Of a stretch of DNA of 64,000 nt, positions 16,343-24,529 are shown in pieces. Numbering within the stretch: position 1 is the first letter of the stretch; each line of letters starts with the position of its first letter. The DNA comes from Altererythrobacter xiamenensis (lineage in GTDB: Bacteria > Pseudomonadota > Alphaproteobacteria > Sphingomonadales > Sphingomonadaceae), in the NCBI RefSeq assembly GCF_900177715.1, contig NZ_FXWG01000003.1, positions 186,001 to 250,000 of the forward strand. Reading direction: 5' to 3'. The position numbers were made by a program, and so were the translations under genes. A model generated the notes under the pieces. It saw only the letters and a list, made by a program, of their open reading frames with translations. It was not told the DNA's origin and did not search any database.

Positions 16343-16368
16343 GGTTCTATTCAAGCCCTGCCACCACC
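16343..16368 (+). repeat. Putative attachment site attR
   Basis: GGTTCTATTCAAGCCCTG followed by CCACCACC is an imperfect copy of the tRNA-Tyr 3' end. It lacks one T within the core and differs in the T loop, so it would not make a working tRNA end. The remaining sequence from 16072 to 16403 otherwise holds only the arm repeat. Confidence 0.6.
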
Positions 16369-16403
16369 GCTTCTTTTCTGTCAGCTAGCGTTAGAGTCCC
16401 CGC

Positions 16404-18104
16404 TCAGGTCGGGTCGATAATGCCTGTCCCGATCATCCGCAGTGCGGTGAGGCTGGGCATGAAGAAGTAATCGCCGCCGCGCGATTCAACCAGCTGAGGC
16501 AGGCCGCTGCAGATATGCGGCGCCGCGTCGGTTTCCTCGTCGACCGCGATCACGAATTTCGCATCGTCGCGCTCCGCATGGTTTCCGATGACCGGGCAGG
16601 TGTCGCTGCCTGCATCGAAGTCCAGCCCGTATTGCATCCATTGCTGCTGCACGAACTCGAACTGGCGGAAGATGCTGGCGCAGACCGCCATGAAGATGAT
16701 CCCGTGATCGCCATGGTCGCTCGGGGCCGAGCGATCATACTGGCCATAGGGCAAGCCGCGCCGCAGGATCCGGTGGCGATTGACCAATGCCGATCCCGCC
16801 GTGCCCGCACCCGTCTTGTCGAAGGTCGGGCCAAGCGCATCGCGCGGATTGGCGCGGCGCAAATGCGACGTCACCGGGCACTTGGTGCCGGGCGGATCGC
16901 TGGCGTAGGTGAAATTGGTATAGGCGAGCGCGAGCTTGGCCAGTTTCGCCTTGTCCTTATTGGCGCGGGCACGCTCCTCTTCCGCCTGAAAGGCCTTCCA
17001 GTCGGCATAGGTCGGGGCGGCCATCAGCGGGATGCCATCCTTCCATCGCCCGACCATCTTCGCCTTGATCGTATCGACTGCCTCTTCATGCGACACGTCG
17101 AACTCCTTGGCGTAGCTATCCGCCTGTTCCCCGACGTAACGCTCGAACGCGGCCACATCTTCGTGCAGCTTGCGATAGGCGACGAAAGTGCCGTTCTTGC
17201 TGAACTCGATCGGCATGCTCGCGCCGGGCATTTCCTGCGCCTCGTCCGCATGGCCGAGCAGGAACTCGCCGGTCGCCAGCGGAGCCCAGCTGTCGTCCTC
17301 AAGCAGCTTGCCGCCGCCTGCGACACGCACGCGCTCCGCCTCGCCCGAGAATTGCCCGGAAAAGACCGGATCGCCAAAACCGTCGGCGAGGTCGAAATGC
17401 TCGCGATTGGTCGGTTCGGGATAGCCGTCCTTTATTTCCATTACCGCCGACAATTCCTGCCAGCGGGCGCCATCGGGACCATTGCCGTCGAGCAGGACCA
17501 CACCGCCATCCGAGCGATCGCACAGATCGACAAGCCACTGCGTCCGCTCGTCGAGTTCGGGGCAGGGTGTGCCATCCTTCATCATCTGCGCGGCAATGGT
17601 GACGAGGATATGCACCCGTCGATCGCCACGCGAGTTGCGCCAGATCGCATCGCGCTTGTCGAGGAAGGGTTCGTCCCCGATGATCGGTGCGCGTTTCTCC
17701 ATCCCCTCGATAAACTCGTCGGGCATGTTGCGGAGCGTGGGCGAGGGCACGCCGAGCGCTGCGAGGCCGGGATGGGTGAAAGCGATATTCATCGTCACCT
17801 TCGGCTTCATCAATTGCACGCGGCCGGGATAGTCGGGTACGCCCTGCGCGCGGGCGATATCCTTTGCACGCGGATTCTCGCCGCGAACCAGCGGCTCTTC
17901 GCGATTGGGATCCTTCCAGCGAGCCGCCGTGGTTATCAGCGGACGGAGATGCTCGATGAACGCTCGGCCTTTTTCCGCATCGCGCACATTGAAGAACAGG
18001 TTGCGCCCCTTGGGGAAGCTGCTGCCATAGGTGCGCAAGATCCCGCCCTGGATATCGGCGAGATCGAGCAGCGTTGCAGGGGGTGTGGGCGATGGAGAGG
18101 TCAT
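16404..18104 (-). CDS. DyP-type (dye-decolorizing) heme peroxidase
   Basis: A 566-residue DyP-family peroxidase. The N-terminus has DLADIQGGILRTYG, typical of fungal/bacterial DyP domains. The probable proximal heme His is in CPVTSHLRRANPRDALG (about residue 414), and a RHRILRRGLPYG segment follows. The distal GxxDG motif appears as DGFGDP at 241-246, with Pro for the last Gly. The C-terminus GGDYFFMPSLTALRMIG is also typical. DyPs use peroxide to oxidise aromatic substrates. No Tat or Sec signal is seen, so it is probably cytosolic or membrane-attached through partners. GGAGGG precedes the ATG, which overlaps the upstream gene's stop (ATGA). Confidence 0.88.
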   Translation of the reverse strand: MTSPSPTPPATLLDLADIQGGILRTYGSSFPKGRNLFFNVRDAEKGRAFIEHLRPLITTAARWKDPNREEPLVRGENPRAKDIARAQGVPDYPGRVQLMKPKVTMNIAFTHPGLAALGVPSPTLRNMPDEFIEGMEKRAPIIGDEPFLDKRDAIWRNSRGDRRVHILVTIAAQMMKDGTPCPELDERTQWLVDLCDRSDGGVVLLDGNGPDGARWQELSAVMEIKDGYPEPTNREHFDLADGFGDPVFSGQFSGEAERVRVAGGGKLLEDDSWAPLATGEFLLGHADEAQEMPGASMPIEFSKNGTFVAYRKLHEDVAAFERYVGEQADSYAKEFDVSHEEAVDTIKAKMVGRWKDGIPLMAAPTYADWKAFQAEEERARANKDKAKLAKLALAYTNFTYASDPPGTKCPVTSHLRRANPRDALGPTFDKTGAGTAGSALVNRHRILRRGLPYGQYDRSAPSDHGDHGIIFMAVCASIFRQFEFVQQQWMQYGLDFDAGSDTCPVIGNHAERDDAKFVIAVDEETDAAPHICSGLPQLVESRGGDYFFMPSLTALRMIGTGIIDPT

Positions 18105-19060
18105 GCGTTCCCTCCTTCCAGCTTGCTTCGCACGACGCCGGGCGGCTGGGTCGGACCCTCGAGATTGGCGGGATCGACCGATTGGAGGAAGCTGCGGAAG
18201 GCGGCCCCGCGCTGCGCAAGGTCGCGCGGCTGCTGCTCCTCGGCAAAGCGGGTGAAGGCCTGCTGCAGATAAAGGCCCTTCAGAACATCGGGCAACTTTG
18301 TTCCCGGTGCGGCTGGCATCGGCTGTTCGCCGCGGTGCATGATCAGCTTGTAGTCGATGAATACCGCGAGAATCAGCAGGAGTACCGCAAGCGCGACGGC
18401 CCAGTGCCAGCCGAGCCAGCCGAGCAGCGCGGCGATGACCGGCAATACGATTGCGAGCGCGGGCAAGGCGATCAGCAGTGCGGTCGAAACCGTGGGGACC
18501 TTGACGGCCTCCCACCAGTAATCGTGGAATGACATGGTCGTCTCGACCTGACAGCGGATCATGTAGCTGGCGAAATCGGCCGCGCTTTCGACCTCGTCGA
18601 AGCCGTAGCAGTACTGGAAGACAGAGCGCAGCTCCGGCTCCATCTGTTGCCACAGTTCCTCGAAATAGCTTCGCGGATCCCCCTTGCCAGATGGTTCGAG
18701 CAGGTCGAAGTCGATCATCACCATGATGTAAGGGCAGGATAGCTGGTCGATCGGCCCCGGCTTGACCAGATCGGTATTGGCAATCGCATCGATGATCGCA
18801 TTGCTGTTGGGGCGCCCGTTGAAATTGGGTTGGTCGATCACGACGAAGCGCGCGAAATGCGTCCGTGAATTGCGAGAGAAGGGGCTGTTGATGCCCAGCC
18901 TTTCGGTCGCGGGAGTCTGGAGCGCGGTGGGCATGGTCTCGAGCACCTCACGCACCAGTTCGATCGGCGAGGTCCGGACGCCGTCATGCTCGACGATCCC
19001 CTCGTTGCAGACAGGGGCGAGGGCGGTGAAGAAATAGGTGTCGACGTCGATGTTAGGCAT
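18101..19060 (-). CDS. Unknown membrane protein in the DyP operon
   Basis: A 319-residue protein. The first two thirds are soluble-looking and contain RTHFARFVVIDQPNFNGRP and CPYIMVMIDFDL, the strand pattern of a ferredoxin-like fold. Two adjacent transmembrane helices follow at about residues 197-245 (ALLIALPALAIVLPVIAALL and WAVALAVLLLILAVF), then a polar tail of about 75 residues. No named family recognised. Its stop overlaps the DyP start by 4 nt and its start overlaps the next gene by 8 nt, so the three genes form a tight operon. It may anchor the peroxidase at the membrane. Confidence 0.75.
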   Translation of the reverse strand: MPNIDVDTYFFTALAPVCNEGIVEHDGVRTSPIELVREVLETMPTALQTPATERLGINSPFSRNSRTHFARFVVIDQPNFNGRPNSNAIIDAIANTDLVKPGPIDQLSCPYIMVMIDFDLLEPSGKGDPRSYFEELWQQMEPELRSVFQYCYGFDEVESAADFASYMIRCQVETTMSFHDYWWEAVKVPTVSTALLIALPALAIVLPVIAALLGWLGWHWAVALAVLLLILAVFIDYKLIMHRGEQPMPAAPGTKLPDVLKGLYLQQAFTRFAEEQQPRDLAQRGAAFRSFLQSVDPANLEGPTQPPGVVRSKLEGGNA

Positions 19061-19895
19061 CCTCGCCTCCTACGCCAGCTTTTTCCCGTTCGAGCGGCGG
19101 AGCCTCGTCGACCCGTGATTGCGTGCCCAGGACTTCGTCGACCGCCGCGCCCACTTCGATGCGCTGCGTGACGTCGGCATTGGCGGCAGAAGCGTGGACG
19201 GTTGCTGCAGGTACGGGCTGCAATTGGCGCGCGGCAGTCATGGCGCCGGTCTTGCGCAGATCCCTTTCCGCCCTGGCGCGGTTGCGGTCAGCTTCCGTCG
19301 TCGCGACACTTGGGACGGGCGCATACCCGGCAGAGCCGAGCCCACCCTGATTGTCGCGGAGAACCTTTGCGTAGAGCTTGCCCAGCGCTTCGTCGTCGAG
19401 CGTATCGAGCTGCGCGGCAGCCTGCCTGAGATCGTACGCGAGCCTCAGCGCGCATTTGATATCGCGCTGACCGCTGCCGGGCGTCGCGTTGTAATAGTAA
19501 TTCGTATCGATCTGGTTGGCGCGAATGTAGTTCTTGAACGGCGTCACGGGGATCGACTGCGGGAAGCGGACGCTGGTCTGCCAGATCAGGTTGAGGCCCG
19601 CAGGCAGCGTGTCGGAAAAGGCGTCGACATACTGGTCCCAGGTGCCGTTGAAGTTGCTGGCGAACAGCATGTAATCGTGGGTGAGGTGGGATTTCGGCTG
19701 GCCAAGCTCCGGCCACTGGTCGCGGCGCACGATTACCCAGCGTGCAAAATGAATCAGCCCGAGGCCCAGCAATGGCGCGAGCGAATCCTTGAAAGCGCGG
19801 GTGACCATGAACACGAAGCGCGTCAGCCAGGACATGCCCGGCGGAATCGGCGTCGCGACGTTCATTGCATAGGCTTTGCCGGCCACATTCGTCAT
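19053..19895 (-). CDS. Unknown protein, first gene of the DyP operon
   Basis: A 280-residue protein. The conserved-looking core is LTHDYMLFASNFNGTWDQYV, FSDTLPAGLNLIWQ and FKNYIRANQIDTNYYYNATP; the SNFNG...Y(I/V)DAF pattern occurs in uncharacterised proteins of other bacteria, often with peroxidase-like partners. A weak hydrophobic stretch (SLAPLLGLGLIHFARWVIV) lies near the N-terminus. The C-terminal 80 residues are charged and probably disordered. The start at 19895 follows a G-rich site. Its NFNG segment resembles the one in the next gene, suggesting distant relationship between the two. Confidence 0.72.
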   Translation of the reverse strand: MTNVAGKAYAMNVATPIPPGMSWLTRFVFMVTRAFKDSLAPLLGLGLIHFARWVIVRRDQWPELGQPKSHLTHDYMLFASNFNGTWDQYVDAFSDTLPAGLNLIWQTSVRFPQSIPVTPFKNYIRANQIDTNYYYNATPGSGQRDIKCALRLAYDLRQAAAQLDTLDDEALGKLYAKVLRDNQGGLGSAGYAPVPSVATTEADRNRARAERDLRKTGAMTAARQLQPVPAATVHASAANADVTQRIEVGAAVDEVLGTQSRVDEAPPLEREKAGVGGEDA

Positions 19896-20087
19896 AACCA
19901 GACCCCCCGGTAGTTTCGGACTGAATTGCAGACGTGCGACCTTATCGCACCCGAGACTAAGGCTTCGCGGCGCTTTTGCAATTCCCCTGTGGAAACAGCC
20001 GTATGGGCGCGCAGCAACCTGGGCGGGGCAGGCTGGTAACTTCCTCGCTCTTGCCTGCCGAACGCGCTGGGAATAGACACCGGCGCC

Positions 20088-21236
20088 ATGCAGAACAGCA
20101 CCCCACAGCCAATGACCGGGCACCCCGTCATCTCATCGACCGGCCTCTTCACGCCGCAAGACGTCATCACCAACGAAGAACTCGTTGCCAGCTTCAACGC
20201 CTTCGTGGACCTCCACAATGCGCGCAATGCCGAGGCGATCGCTGCTGGCGAGGTCGAGCAGCTACAGCACAGCTCGGTCGAGTTCATCGAGAAGGCGAGC
20301 GGGATCAAGGCGCGTCACGTGATGGCGAAGGAACCTGTGCTCGATCCGGAAATCATGGCGCCGCGCTGGGAAGAACGGCCCGATGACGAGATTTCGATCC
20401 TCGCCGAGATCGGTGTGAAGGCTGCTGAGGAGGCGCTGAAACGGGCAGGGCGGGATCCCAAGGATGTCGATGCAGTGTTGTGCGCCGCGTCCAACATGCA
20501 GCGGCCCTATCCGGCGATGGCGGTGGAGATACAGGATGCTCTGGGCATCGATGGGTTCGGCTTCGACATGAATGTTGCCTGCTCCTCGGCAACTTTCGGC
20601 ATTCAGACGGCAGCGGACTACATCCGCGCCGGCAATGCGAAAAGCGTCCTGGTCGTCAGCCCCGAGATTACCTCGGGCCACTTGAACTGGCGCGACCGCG
20701 ACAGCCACTTCATTTTCGGAGATGTCGCAACGGCGGTGCTGGTCGAGGATGCGGCCGTCGCACCGGAACAGCATTGGGATATCCTCGGCACCAAGCTCAA
20801 GACGGTGTTCTCGAACAATATCCGCAACAATTTCGGCTTCTTGAACCGCGCGCATCCAGAAACAGAGGGGGCTCCGGACAAGCTGTTCGTGCAGGAGGGG
20901 CGCAAGGTCTTCAAGGAAGTCGTACCGATGGTCGCGCAGATGATCCTTGACGAGGCCGAACGGCTCGATCTCGATCCCACGGCGCTGCGCCGCCTTTGGC
21001 TGCATCAGGCCAATGCCGGGATGAACCGCCTGATCGCGCACAGGGTGCTGGGGCATGAGGCCGATGCCGACGAAAGCCCGACGGTCCTCGACACCTATGG
21101 CAATACCTCGTCAGCCGGTTCGATCATTGCCTTCCACAAGCACAGCGAAGACCTGGCCGATGGCGATGTCGGCCTGATCTGCAGCTTCGGCGCCGGTTAT
21201 TCTGCCGGGACGGTGTTCGTACGCAAGGTCGGCTGA
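20088..21236 (+). CDS. Beta-ketoacyl-ACP synthase III-like thiolase-fold enzyme
   Basis: A 382-residue KAS III-type condensing enzyme. The catalytic triad is visible: Cys165 in NVACSSATFG, His306 in WLHQANAGMN and Asn339 in YGNTSSAGS. It is longer than housekeeping FabH (about 320), with an insert around residues 35-70 (FVDLHNARNAEAIAAGEVEQ), as in FabH-like paralogues that condense longer acyl chains. Substrate cannot be read. It is divergent from the DyP operon and its last 40 nt overlap the 3' end of the opposite PAP2 gene. Confidence 0.88.
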   Translation: MQNSTPQPMTGHPVISSTGLFTPQDVITNEELVASFNAFVDLHNARNAEAIAAGEVEQLQHSSVEFIEKASGIKARHVMAKEPVLDPEIMAPRWEERPDDEISILAEIGVKAAEEALKRAGRDPKDVDAVLCAASNMQRPYPAMAVEIQDALGIDGFGFDMNVACSSATFGIQTAADYIRAGNAKSVLVVSPEITSGHLNWRDRDSHFIFGDVATAVLVEDAAVAPEQHWDILGTKLKTVFSNNIRNNFGFLNRAHPETEGAPDKLFVQEGRKVFKEVVPMVAQMILDEAERLDLDPTALRRLWLHQANAGMNRLIAHRVLGHEADADESPTVLDTYGNTSSAGSIIAFHKHSEDLADGDVGLICSFGAGYSAGTVFVRKVG

Positions 21237-22345
21237 GCGAAGGGCGAGGGGACTTTGTCCCAGGCGGCGAAGATCAGCTTCGCCAGCCACCACAAGGCCG
21301 CGACGGCGATCAGCGAAACGAGGCCGTCCACCGCGTAGTGATAGGCCGTGTGGACCGATCCGATCCAGATCGCGACCATGAACCAGAAGAAGAAGCGGCT
21401 GTGCGCTGGCGAGATCTCGCGCGCGGCGAGCCAGTAGAGAACGCAGATCGCTACGTGCATGCTCGGCATAGCGGAAATGCCTTTGCCAAGGCCGCGATCG
21501 CTGGCGTCGTATCCCTCGATCAGCATGTCCTGTACGTCCAGCACCATGATCGGGACCTGCTCGTTGGCAGCGCGAAGGTAGGCCATCTGACCCTGAAAAT
21601 CGGTGATTCCGAGGATCGGCTCGACGAATACGGGGCCGACGCTCGCGAAATAGGTCGCCATCAGCCCACCGACGATCGGCCATGCCATGCAATAGGTCAG
21701 GAAGAACTTGCGCCGGGTATCTTGCTCGACAGCCGGTGACCACGCCATGAAAAGCACGCCTGCATAAAGCAGCAGCATCCACAGATGGTAGATCACCGCG
21801 ACGCCAGCCGTAACGAGCGGGTAGCCGAGCACCGGCTGGAGCAAGACCCACGCGTCATAGCCAAAGAACAACGCGCGGTCCCATTCTATGAAGGTCGCGT
21901 CCCAATCATATTCGGTGAACATCGGAATCATCGACTTCACGGTCGAGAAGGCCGGGATGATCGCGACGCAGATCGCCAGCACCGGAAGGCTGAGCAGGAG
22001 TGTCCTGCGAACTTCGGGTGCGCGCAGCTGCTCTGCCGCCCACGAAATAGGGCTTTCCGGCTTCGCCTTGAGCAGCCTCACGATGAAAAGCGGAGCCCCC
22101 AGAAATATCAGGAAACCGCCAAACAGTTTGAGGTTGAGTAAAATGCTGTCGAGATGGAAGGTGACGCCATAGGCGCGCCAGACCGCCATGCAGATTGCAA
22201 AGCCGATCAGCGCGAAAAGATAAATCGGCATTTCGCCCCACAGACGCGCGGTCGCGCGTGTGTCGGTCTTTGCCCCTTCACCGGTCATCGCTGGTCCCTT
22301 ACCCGCCATATCCGGCCTCTTAACAGCGATCGGCTCCCAAAACAT
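21197..22345 (-). CDS. PAP2-superfamily membrane protein (IPC-synthase/phosphatase-like)
   Basis: A 382-residue membrane protein with about seven hydrophobic segments. The PAP2 active-site motifs are near the C-terminus: KGISAMPSMHVAI (motif C2 SxxxH) and SVHTAYHYAVDGL (motif C3 with HxxxD). Such enzymes move or remove phosphoryl head groups; the long form with a late PAP2 domain resembles inositol-phosphorylceramide synthase-like proteins. It neighbours psd and pssA, so a lipid substrate is likely; a sphingolipid one is an inference. The start could also be the in-frame ATG at 22309. The 3' end overlaps the KAS III gene. Confidence 0.78.
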   Translation of the reverse strand: MFWEPIAVKRPDMAGKGPAMTGEGAKTDTRATARLWGEMPIYLFALIGFAICMAVWRAYGVTFHLDSILLNLKLFGGFLIFLGAPLFIVRLLKAKPESPISWAAEQLRAPEVRRTLLLSLPVLAICVAIIPAFSTVKSMIPMFTEYDWDATFIEWDRALFFGYDAWVLLQPVLGYPLVTAGVAVIYHLWMLLLYAGVLFMAWSPAVEQDTRRKFFLTYCMAWPIVGGLMATYFASVGPVFVEPILGITDFQGQMAYLRAANEQVPIMVLDVQDMLIEGYDASDRGLGKGISAMPSMHVAICVLYWLAAREISPAHSRFFFWFMVAIWIGSVHTAYHYAVDGLVSLIAVAALWWLAKLIFAAWDKVPSPFAQPTLRTNTVPAE

Positions 22346-22398
22346 TAACCATCGCGCGATCGTCTACTACGCTTGTCGGAGGGCCGCCAAGCGCCTAG

Positions 22399-23157
22399 AT
22401 GACTGCGATGGCCGGAGAAATACTCGATAATCAGGGTCGTGGCGACGCCAGCTGGAGCTGGCCCCCGATCCACCCCGAAGGACGCAAGTTCGGTGTCGCA
22501 GCGCTGGGAATATCCCTCATCTTCGCATTTCTTGCGTGGGAGACACTCGCTTGGCCGATGGCGTTCCTGTCATTGGGCGTGTTCGCATTCTTTCGCGATC
22601 CGGAACGGGTCGTGCCCCAGGACCCAAGGGCGATCGTTGCGCCTGCCGACGGTCTCGTCTCGCTGATTGCCCAGGTCGAACCGCCGCAGGAACTGCAGGT
22701 CGATGACGGAACCGGGCAACGCGGGCTACCTCCCGGGCAGGTCACGCGGATCTCCATCTTCATGAGCGTGTTCGACGTGCACATCAATCGCGCTCCTATC
22801 GAAGGTTCCATCAAGCGACTCGTTTACATCCCGGGGAAGTTCATGAACGCCGACCTCGACAAGGCGAGCGAGGAAAACGAGCGCCAGCATATCCTCATCG
22901 AGCGTCAGGACGGGCTGCAGCTCGGGTTTACGCAGATTGCAGGACTTGTGGCACGACGCATCGTGCCCTTCGTGAAAGAAGGCGATCTCGTTGCGGTCGG
23001 CCAGCGGGTCGGCTTGATTCGCTTCGGCAGCAGGGTCGACGTCTATCTTCCTGCCGGTACCGACCCCAAGGTCACGGTAGGCCAGAAGATCATCGCCGGC
23101 GAGACAGTCCTTGCCGAAGTAGGTGAGCAGAAGCTGCTCGAGGCGATTTCGCAATGA
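22399..23157 (+). CDS. psd: Phosphatidylserine decarboxylase proenzyme
   Basis: A 252-residue short-type Psd. The family core FFRDPERVVP, the SIFMSVFDVHINRAPIEG segment and the self-cleavage region LIRFGSRVDVYLP are present; the pyruvoyl group should form at the Ser of FGSR. It makes phosphatidylethanolamine at the inner membrane. The ATG at 22408 is an alternative start. Its stop overlaps the pssA start by ATGA, so the serine-lipid pathway is translated in tandem. Confidence 0.93.
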   Translation: MTAMAGEILDNQGRGDASWSWPPIHPEGRKFGVAALGISLIFAFLAWETLAWPMAFLSLGVFAFFRDPERVVPQDPRAIVAPADGLVSLIAQVEPPQELQVDDGTGQRGLPPGQVTRISIFMSVFDVHINRAPIEGSIKRLVYIPGKFMNADLDKASEENERQHILIERQDGLQLGFTQIAGLVARRIVPFVKEGDLVAVGQRVGLIRFGSRVDVYLPAGTDPKVTVGQKIIAGETVLAEVGEQKLLEAISQ

Positions 23158-23993
23158 GCGACGAGCCATCGCAGCACGAGAAAACACGCATCGGTCCCAA
23201 GGCAGAAGAGCACGAGGTGACCGAGGGCAGTGTGGCTCGCGGCCTTTCGCTGCGAGCGATGATACCTAACGCGATTACGGCGGCTGCGCTGTGCGCTGGC
23301 CTCACCGGAATTCGCTTCGCCATCAGCGGTGACTGGAACTTCGCGGTACTTGCTGTGATCCTCGCGGGCGTGCTCGACGGGGTGGATGGACGTATCGCGC
23401 GGCTCTTGAATGCCCAATCGCGCTTCGGTGCGGAGATGGACAGCCTCGCCGATTCTCTCAGCTTCGGCATGGCACCGGCGCTCATTCTCTACATGTGGTC
23501 GTTGCAGGACCTGCCGCGCATCGGCTGGTTTGCGGCGCTCGCCTTCGCGATCTGCTGCGCATTGCGGCTGGCGCGCTTCAATGCGCAGATTGATGTCGAC
23601 GAACAACCGCACAAATCGGCCGGCTTTCTTACCGGTGTTCCTGCACCTGTTGGAGCAGGCTTGGCGTTCCTGCCGTTCTATCTATGGATGGCGACCGATA
23701 TCGCCGAGTTCCGCAATCCGGTTTATCTGACGATCTGGGTCGGCCTGATCGCGTTCCTGATGATCTCCAACATGGCAACGCTCAGCTGGCGGGCAATTCG
23801 GCCGCGCCGGAACATCCGCCTCGAATTCATCGCGCTGGTGGGAATTGCGTTTGGGGGAGGGTTGTTGCTCGAAACCTGGTGGACGCTGATCGTGATCTGT
23901 GTCGGTTATCTGGCACTGATGCCAATCGCGTTGGCGCGATATGGCAAGATCAAGCGGCAGCGCGCTGAGGCTGCGACGACAGGCGCTGCGTAG
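23154..23993 (+). CDS. pssA: CDP-diacylglycerol-serine O-phosphatidyltransferase
   Basis: A 279-residue multi-pass enzyme. The CDP-alcohol phosphotransferase signature is DGVDGRIARLLNAQSRFG then AEMDSLADSLSFG (DG-x2-AR-x8-G-x3-D-x3-D). It makes phosphatidylserine, the substrate of the psd product encoded just upstream. The N-terminus is polar (MSDEPSQHEKTRIGPKAEEH) before the first helix. The 4-nt overlap with psd indicates coupling. Confidence 0.93.
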   Translation: MSDEPSQHEKTRIGPKAEEHEVTEGSVARGLSLRAMIPNAITAAALCAGLTGIRFAISGDWNFAVLAVILAGVLDGVDGRIARLLNAQSRFGAEMDSLADSLSFGMAPALILYMWSLQDLPRIGWFAALAFAICCALRLARFNAQIDVDEQPHKSAGFLTGVPAPVGAGLAFLPFYLWMATDIAEFRNPVYLTIWVGLIAFLMISNMATLSWRAIRPRRNIRLEFIALVGIAFGGGLLLETWWTLIVICVGYLALMPIALARYGKIKRQRAEAATTGAA

Positions 23994-24192
23994 CGACCCG
24001 GTCTGGGCGCGCATGCGACCTCAGCCTCACTACATCGGCAGAGAAGCTGGGTAGGGCGAGATCCTGGGCGGACCGCATTTCGGCGCGAATGGCGCGAAAC
24101 GCATTGCGCCCTCTAACGAAGCTGTCGAAGAGGCTCGTCAGAGTGACCAGAGCTGAAAATCCAAAGAATGCGAGCAATAGATAAGCGATCAT
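23950..24192 (-). CDS. Small membrane protein, unknown (tentative)
   Basis: An 80-residue frame with one N-terminal transmembrane helix (MIAYLLLAFFGFSALVTLTSLFDSF) and a basic tail (RGRNAFRAIRAEMRSAQ). AGAGAAGAGAG precedes the ATG at about the right distance. Its last 44 nt run antisense to the end of pssA, which lowers confidence. No family recognised. Confidence 0.42.
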   Translation of the reverse strand: MIAYLLLAFFGFSALVTLTSLFDSFVRGRNAFRAIRAEMRSAQDLALPSFSADVVRLRSHARPDRVATQRLSSQPQRAAA

Positions 24193-24320
24193 CTCTCTTC
24201 TCTTTCGTTCGATTCGCGAGGCTGCTTGACAGTCCGCGGATATAGGTAGAAACCCCGATGTGCGCGGTTTGTTCCGCCTGGCTCCTTGTTCTCCATTTGT
24301 TCCAAGCTGTCAAGCGGCTT

Positions 24321-24349
24321 TTGGCACTCGCACGACATCCGAGTAATTA
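24321..24349 (+). promoter_or_regulatory. Putative rpsB-tsf promoter
   Basis: TTGGCA at 24321-24326, 17 nt, TAATTA at 24344-24349, both close to sigma-70 boxes. Transcription would start near 24356 and leave a leader of about 170 nt before rpsB. Confidence 0.5.
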
Positions 24350-24368
24350 AGGCTGGATTTTCGCGCGA

Positions 24369-24385
24369 GGCCCAGCTAATGGGCC
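24369..24385 (+). other. Hairpin in the rpsB 5' leader
   Basis: GGCCCA-GCTAA-TGGGCC forms a perfect 6-bp stem close to the inferred transcription start. The leader up to 24529 also contains CCGCCGTCCGCAGGCG. In other bacteria ribosomal protein S2 controls its own mRNA through a leader; this one may do the same but no known motif is recognised. Confidence 0.3.
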
Positions 24386-24529
24386 GCCGTCCGCAGGCGT
24401 ATCTCGCGATCTTCGCAGGGTGCTTCCCGCAGATAAATCCACATGGAAGGCGCAACATACCGGTGCCGCAGCGGGATCTCCGCAGTCGGTTCCAGTCTTC
24501 CAGAGGCATAACCGGAAAGGAATTGAATT

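Larger units (their letters stand above)
10985..16368. mobile_element. Small integrated genomic island in tRNA-Tyr (about 5.4 kb)
   Basis: The island starts at the tRNA-Tyr 3' end and closes at an imperfect copy of it. It encodes, in order, a tyrosine integrase, an HTH-like protein, an AlpA/excisionase-like protein, a Cys-rich small protein, a 75-residue protein, an HUH-type Rep-like protein, a lipoprotein, a decayed rep C-terminus and an opposite-strand secreted protein. Near-identical G-rich arm-type repeats sit close to both ends. The 14.8-16.3 kb part looks more A+T rich than the neighbouring core. I see no phage structural, conjugation or resistance genes. It could be a satellite-like or rolling-circle integrative element; whether it still moves is unknown. 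Confidence 0.7.

Noticed and set aside
16515..18272. 585-residue rightward ORF opposite the DyP gene
   Set aside because: Antisense shadow; the leftward frame has the heme His motif, DyP signatures and a ribosome site.
18105..18653. N-terminal extension of the DyP frame
   Set aside because: It overlaps the upstream gene entirely; the ATG at 18104 has GGAGGG and starts the known domain.
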